Source: CAZPDM01 sp964585305 (GTDB lineage Bacteria > Planctomycetota > Uabimicrobiia > Uabimicrobiales > JABWCH01). Taken from it: a stretch of DNA of 28,664 nucleotides. The position numbers and the translations under genes are program-made. Positions 26,563 through 28,664 of the stretch are shown here, in pieces (position 1 is the stretch's first letter; each line of letters begins with the position of its first letter). The stretch spans positions 1-28,664 of the forward strand of contig CAZPDM010000060.1 in NCBI GenBank assembly GCA_964585305.1, in the 5' to 3' direction. Under the pieces are notes generated by a model. The model made no database searches. It saw only the letters and a list, made by a program, of their open reading frames with translations, and was not told the DNA's origin.

Positions 26563-26604
26563 TTCTCAATAAAAATATGTATAGTATATATATTTTATTG
26601 AGAA
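26563..26604 (+). other. AT-rich inverted repeat between pump gene and asnB
   Basis: TTCTCAATAAAA (26563-26574) and TTTTATTGAGAA (26593-26604) form a perfect 12-bp stem with an 18-base loop. There is no T run after it, so it is not a normal terminator. An operator or mRNA-end structure is possible. The AATAAAA/TTTTATT core could still support weak termination in either direction. Confidence 0.5.
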
Positions 26605-26632
26605 CTTCTAATTTAAAAAAGGTAATATTTTT

Positions 26633-28664
26633 ATGTGTGGAATTTGTGGTAAGTGGAATTTTACTGGAGAGGCAGTTAGTGAAGAAACATTGTCTCTTAT
26701 GGCCAAAATTATGGCTCATCGTGGCCCGGATAATCAAGGAATCTATATTAGCAGAAATATTGGATTGGGGCATCGTAGATTAAGTATTCTTGATTTGTCT
26801 GAAGAAGCCCGACAACCTATGAGCAATATTTCTCAAACAATCTGGCTTGTATTTAATGGAGAAATTTATAACTATCAAGAATTACGAAAAGATTTACAAA
26901 GTAGATATAGTTGCCAATTTCGTACACAAAGTGATAGTGAAGTTATTTTGCAATTGTACGAACAAGAAGGTATTCAAAATTGTTTACGTCAGTTAAGAGG
27001 GATGTTTGCCTTTGCTATTTGGGATTCTCGGAAACAAACTTTATTTTTAGTACGTGATCGTGTAGGTAAAAAGCCTTTATTCTACCATCTTACTTCTGAA
27101 TCTCTTACTTTTGCCTCTACAATAAAGTCTATTTTGCAAGATACTTCTATTCGGCCTGAAATCTTTTGGCCTGCAATATCAGATTACATTAGCTATCAAT
27201 ATGTTCCAAGTCCATACACTTCTTTTCAAAAGATTTATAGCCTTCCTCCAGGACATTATTTGGAATGTAATTCTTCTAAGATTGACTTAAATCGGTATTG
27301 GAAATTGGATTATTCTCAAAAAGTCGCAATCGAAAACCCATTTCAAAAAAAAGAATTACAAGAAAATATTTGGCAAAAGCTTGTAGAGTCTGTACAATTG
27401 AGACTTCGAAGCGATGTCCCATTTGGAGCGTTTTTAAGCGGGGGATTAGATTCGAGCCTTGTTGTTGGAATTATGACTCAACTTTTGCAGCATCCTGTAA
27501 AAACATTTTCCATTGGATTTTCCCAACCCGAATATAATGAATTGCCTTATGCTAAAATTGTTGCCGAACAATTTAAAAGTGAACATCATGAAAGACTTGT
27601 CTCAGCCAATGATGCTTTAAAAATATTGCCAGAATTAGCTTGGCAATATGAGCAACCATACTCGGATTCGTCTGCAATTCCTAGTTATTATGTCAGTCAG
27701 CTGGCTTCTTCAGAAGTTCGTGTTGTACTCAATGGAGATGGTGGAGATGAAAATTTTGCAGGGTATGAGCGTTATTTTGCTGCGCAACTTATAGAAGACT
27801 GCCAAGATTATATTCCGAATTGGCTTTTTAAAACTATTTTATTAGCAAGTCGGCCATTTAGAAATTTTCCTATTTTTCGAAGGATTTGGAATAGATTGCA
27901 AAAGTTTTCTCAAGCATATAGCCAACCTTCTCCGGATCATTATCTCAGTTGGATGTTTTCATTTAATGATACAATGAAAAGTGATTTATTAAGCACAACA
28001 TTATTTAAGAATGATATTTCTTCTTTAAATTCAGAATTTATCAATTCTAGCGAGCTTGCTCAATTACAAACTATGTCTCAATACAATCTTCCAACAAGCT
28101 TTTCTTCCGATGCTTTAGAAGTTTTGCAATTGATGCGAAATCAAGAATCAAAATCTTATTTTCGCCGATTTTATCAAGAGGCTAATGTTGTAGATTTAGT
28201 AGAAAAATTACAATATTTAGATATTATGTCTTATTTACCAGGAGATCTTTTAGTTAAAATGGATGTTGCTGCAATGTGCCATTCTGTTGAGAGCCGTTCT
28301 CCATTTCTGGATAATGAATTGATGGAATTGGTTGCAAAAGTTCCAAGCCATTGGAAATTACATTATGGAACTACTAAATGGGTAATCAAAAAACTTGCAG
28401 AAAGAATTTTGCCTAAAAAAATTATTTATCGCCCTAAAAAAGGTTTTGGAATTCCTTTACAATATTGGCTTACACACGAGTGGAAATCGCTTATTTTTGA
28501 TCTATTACCCAATAGCTACTTTTGTCAAATGGGCTATCTAAATAAATCTTATGTCAATCGTTTGCTTTCTCAGCATTATCAAGGTAAAGCGAATTGGCAA
28601 TATCAAATATATACTTTACTTATGTTAGAACTTTGGTATCATAATTTCTATAAAAAATTTATAA
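26633..28664 (+). CDS. asnB: Asparagine synthetase (glutamine-hydrolysing), AsnB type, 3' end outside window
   Basis: There are 677 residues visible, with the frame still open at the window edge, so only a short end is missing. The protein starts MCGICG, making Cys2 the glutaminase nucleophile after Met removal. AHRGPDNQG, HRRLSILDLS and FNGEIYNY are glutaminase-domain landmarks. The synthetase domain has the PP-loop SGGLDSS at 269-275, LNGDGGDENFAGY, VESRSPFLD and RPKKGFGIPLQYWL. It transfers ammonia from glutamine to an AMP-activated carboxylate, normally aspartate to asparagine. Long AsnB paralogs are common in exopolysaccharide/exosortase loci and may modify sugars or other acids instead. 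The PEP-CTERM protein in this window makes that worth considering, but the genes are 18 kb apart. AAGG about ten bases before the ATG is the ribosome site; no clear promoter is seen in the 96-base gap. Confidence 0.93.
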   Translation, partial: MCGICGKWNFTGEAVSEETLSLMAKIMAHRGPDNQGIYISRNIGLGHRRLSILDLSEEARQPMSNISQTIWLVFNGEIYNYQELRKDLQSRYSCQFRTQSDSEVILQLYEQEGIQNCLRQLRGMFAFAIWDSRKQTLFLVRDRVGKKPLFYHLTSESLTFASTIKSILQDTSIRPEIFWPAISDYISYQYVPSPYTSFQKIYSLPPGHYLECNSSKIDLNRYWKLDYSQKVAIENPFQKKELQENIWQKLVESVQLRLRSDVPFGAFLSGGLDSSLVVGIMTQLLQHPVKTFSIGFSQPEYNELPYAKIVAEQFKSEHHERLVSANDALKILPELAWQYEQPYSDSSAIPSYYVSQLASSEVRVVLNGDGGDENFAGYERYFAAQLIEDCQDYIPNWLFKTILLASRPFRNFPIFRRIWNRLQKFSQAYSQPSPDHYLSWMFSFNDTMKSDLLSTTLFKNDISSLNSEFINSSELAQLQTMSQYNLPTSFSSDALEVLQLMRNQESKSYFRRFYQEANVVDLVEKLQYLDIMSYLPGDLLVKMDVAAMCHSVESRSPFLDNELMELVAKVPSHWKLHYGTTKWVIKKLAERILPKKIIYRPKKGFGIPLQYWLTHEWKSLIFDLLPNSYFCQMGYLNKSYVNRLLSQHYQGKANWQYQIYTLLMLELWYHNFYKKFI

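Noticed and set aside
26448..26783. Plus-strand frame across the pump/asnB junction
   Set aside because: It overlaps two well-supported genes in another frame and has no family features.
1..28664. tRNA/rRNA genes, insertion sequences, phage or attachment sites
   Set aside because: Intergenic gaps are short and AT-rich; I saw no cloverleaf, transposase, integrase or flanking repeats.

Overview
This is an AT-rich bacterial segment of about 28.7 kb with compact genes, standard stop codons and Shine-Dalgarno-type starts. The cell is Gram-negative (diderm). Supporting signs are a lipoprotein adaptor paired with an RND metal-efflux pump and a secreted protein with a PEP-CTERM sorting tail. Together with an Hsp70-like/GTPase pair resembling SrfB/SrfC and a very large KamA-type radical SAM protein, this fits a low-GC member of the PVC/Planctomycetota or a neighbouring phylum. 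That placement is an inference from gene content only. No rRNA, tRNA, CRISPR array, transposase or phage gene was seen.

Layout. (1) 1-6472, minus strand: a dynamin-like/SrfC-like GTPase followed by a cut-off SrfB-like Hsp70/actin-fold ATPase. Both have KPG/Pro/Ala-rich disordered C-terminal tails. (2) 6708-7748, minus: rtcA, RNA 3'-phosphate cyclase. (3) 7897-8601, plus: a small secreted PEP-CTERM protein. (4) 14940 down to 8608, minus: a probable operon of a KamA-like radical SAM/PLP aminomutase with a long extra N-terminal domain, a three-domain fusion (acyl-AMP ligase, acyl carrier protein, PLP-dependent alpha-oxoamine synthase) and an ABC exporter ATPase. It looks like a small pathway for an acylated amino compound (aminolipid or amino-ketone). 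A GC-richer structured leader precedes the fusion gene. (5) 15189-17780, plus: clpB with its own promoter and a clean intrinsic terminator. (6) 17877-18635, plus: an orphan LolD/MacB-type ABC ATPase. (7) 18839-19966, plus: a saccharopine-dehydrogenase/homospermidine-synthase-like NAD(P) enzyme behind a near-consensus promoter whose -10 box lies inside a palindrome. (8) 20042-21073, minus: ruvB, separated from the previous gene by a perfect inverted-repeat bidirectional terminator. (9) 21258-26536, plus: a heavy-metal efflux pair. The lipoprotein adaptor carries two copies of a CEH...C..C motif and the RND pump carries a third Cys/His hairpin inserted in its periplasmic domain. Two hairpins, one terminator-like, lie between the two genes. 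(10) 26633 to the end, plus: an AsnB-type glutamine-hydrolysing asparagine synthetase, cut by the window edge.

The most interesting parts are the KamA / ligase-ACP-oxoamine synthase / ABC cassette, the SrfB/SrfC-like pair with matching tails, and the metal pump decorated with three Cys/His metal-binding motifs. Housekeeping genes (clpB, ruvB, rtcA) are interspersed among them, so the window looks like ordinary chromosome rather than an integrated element.
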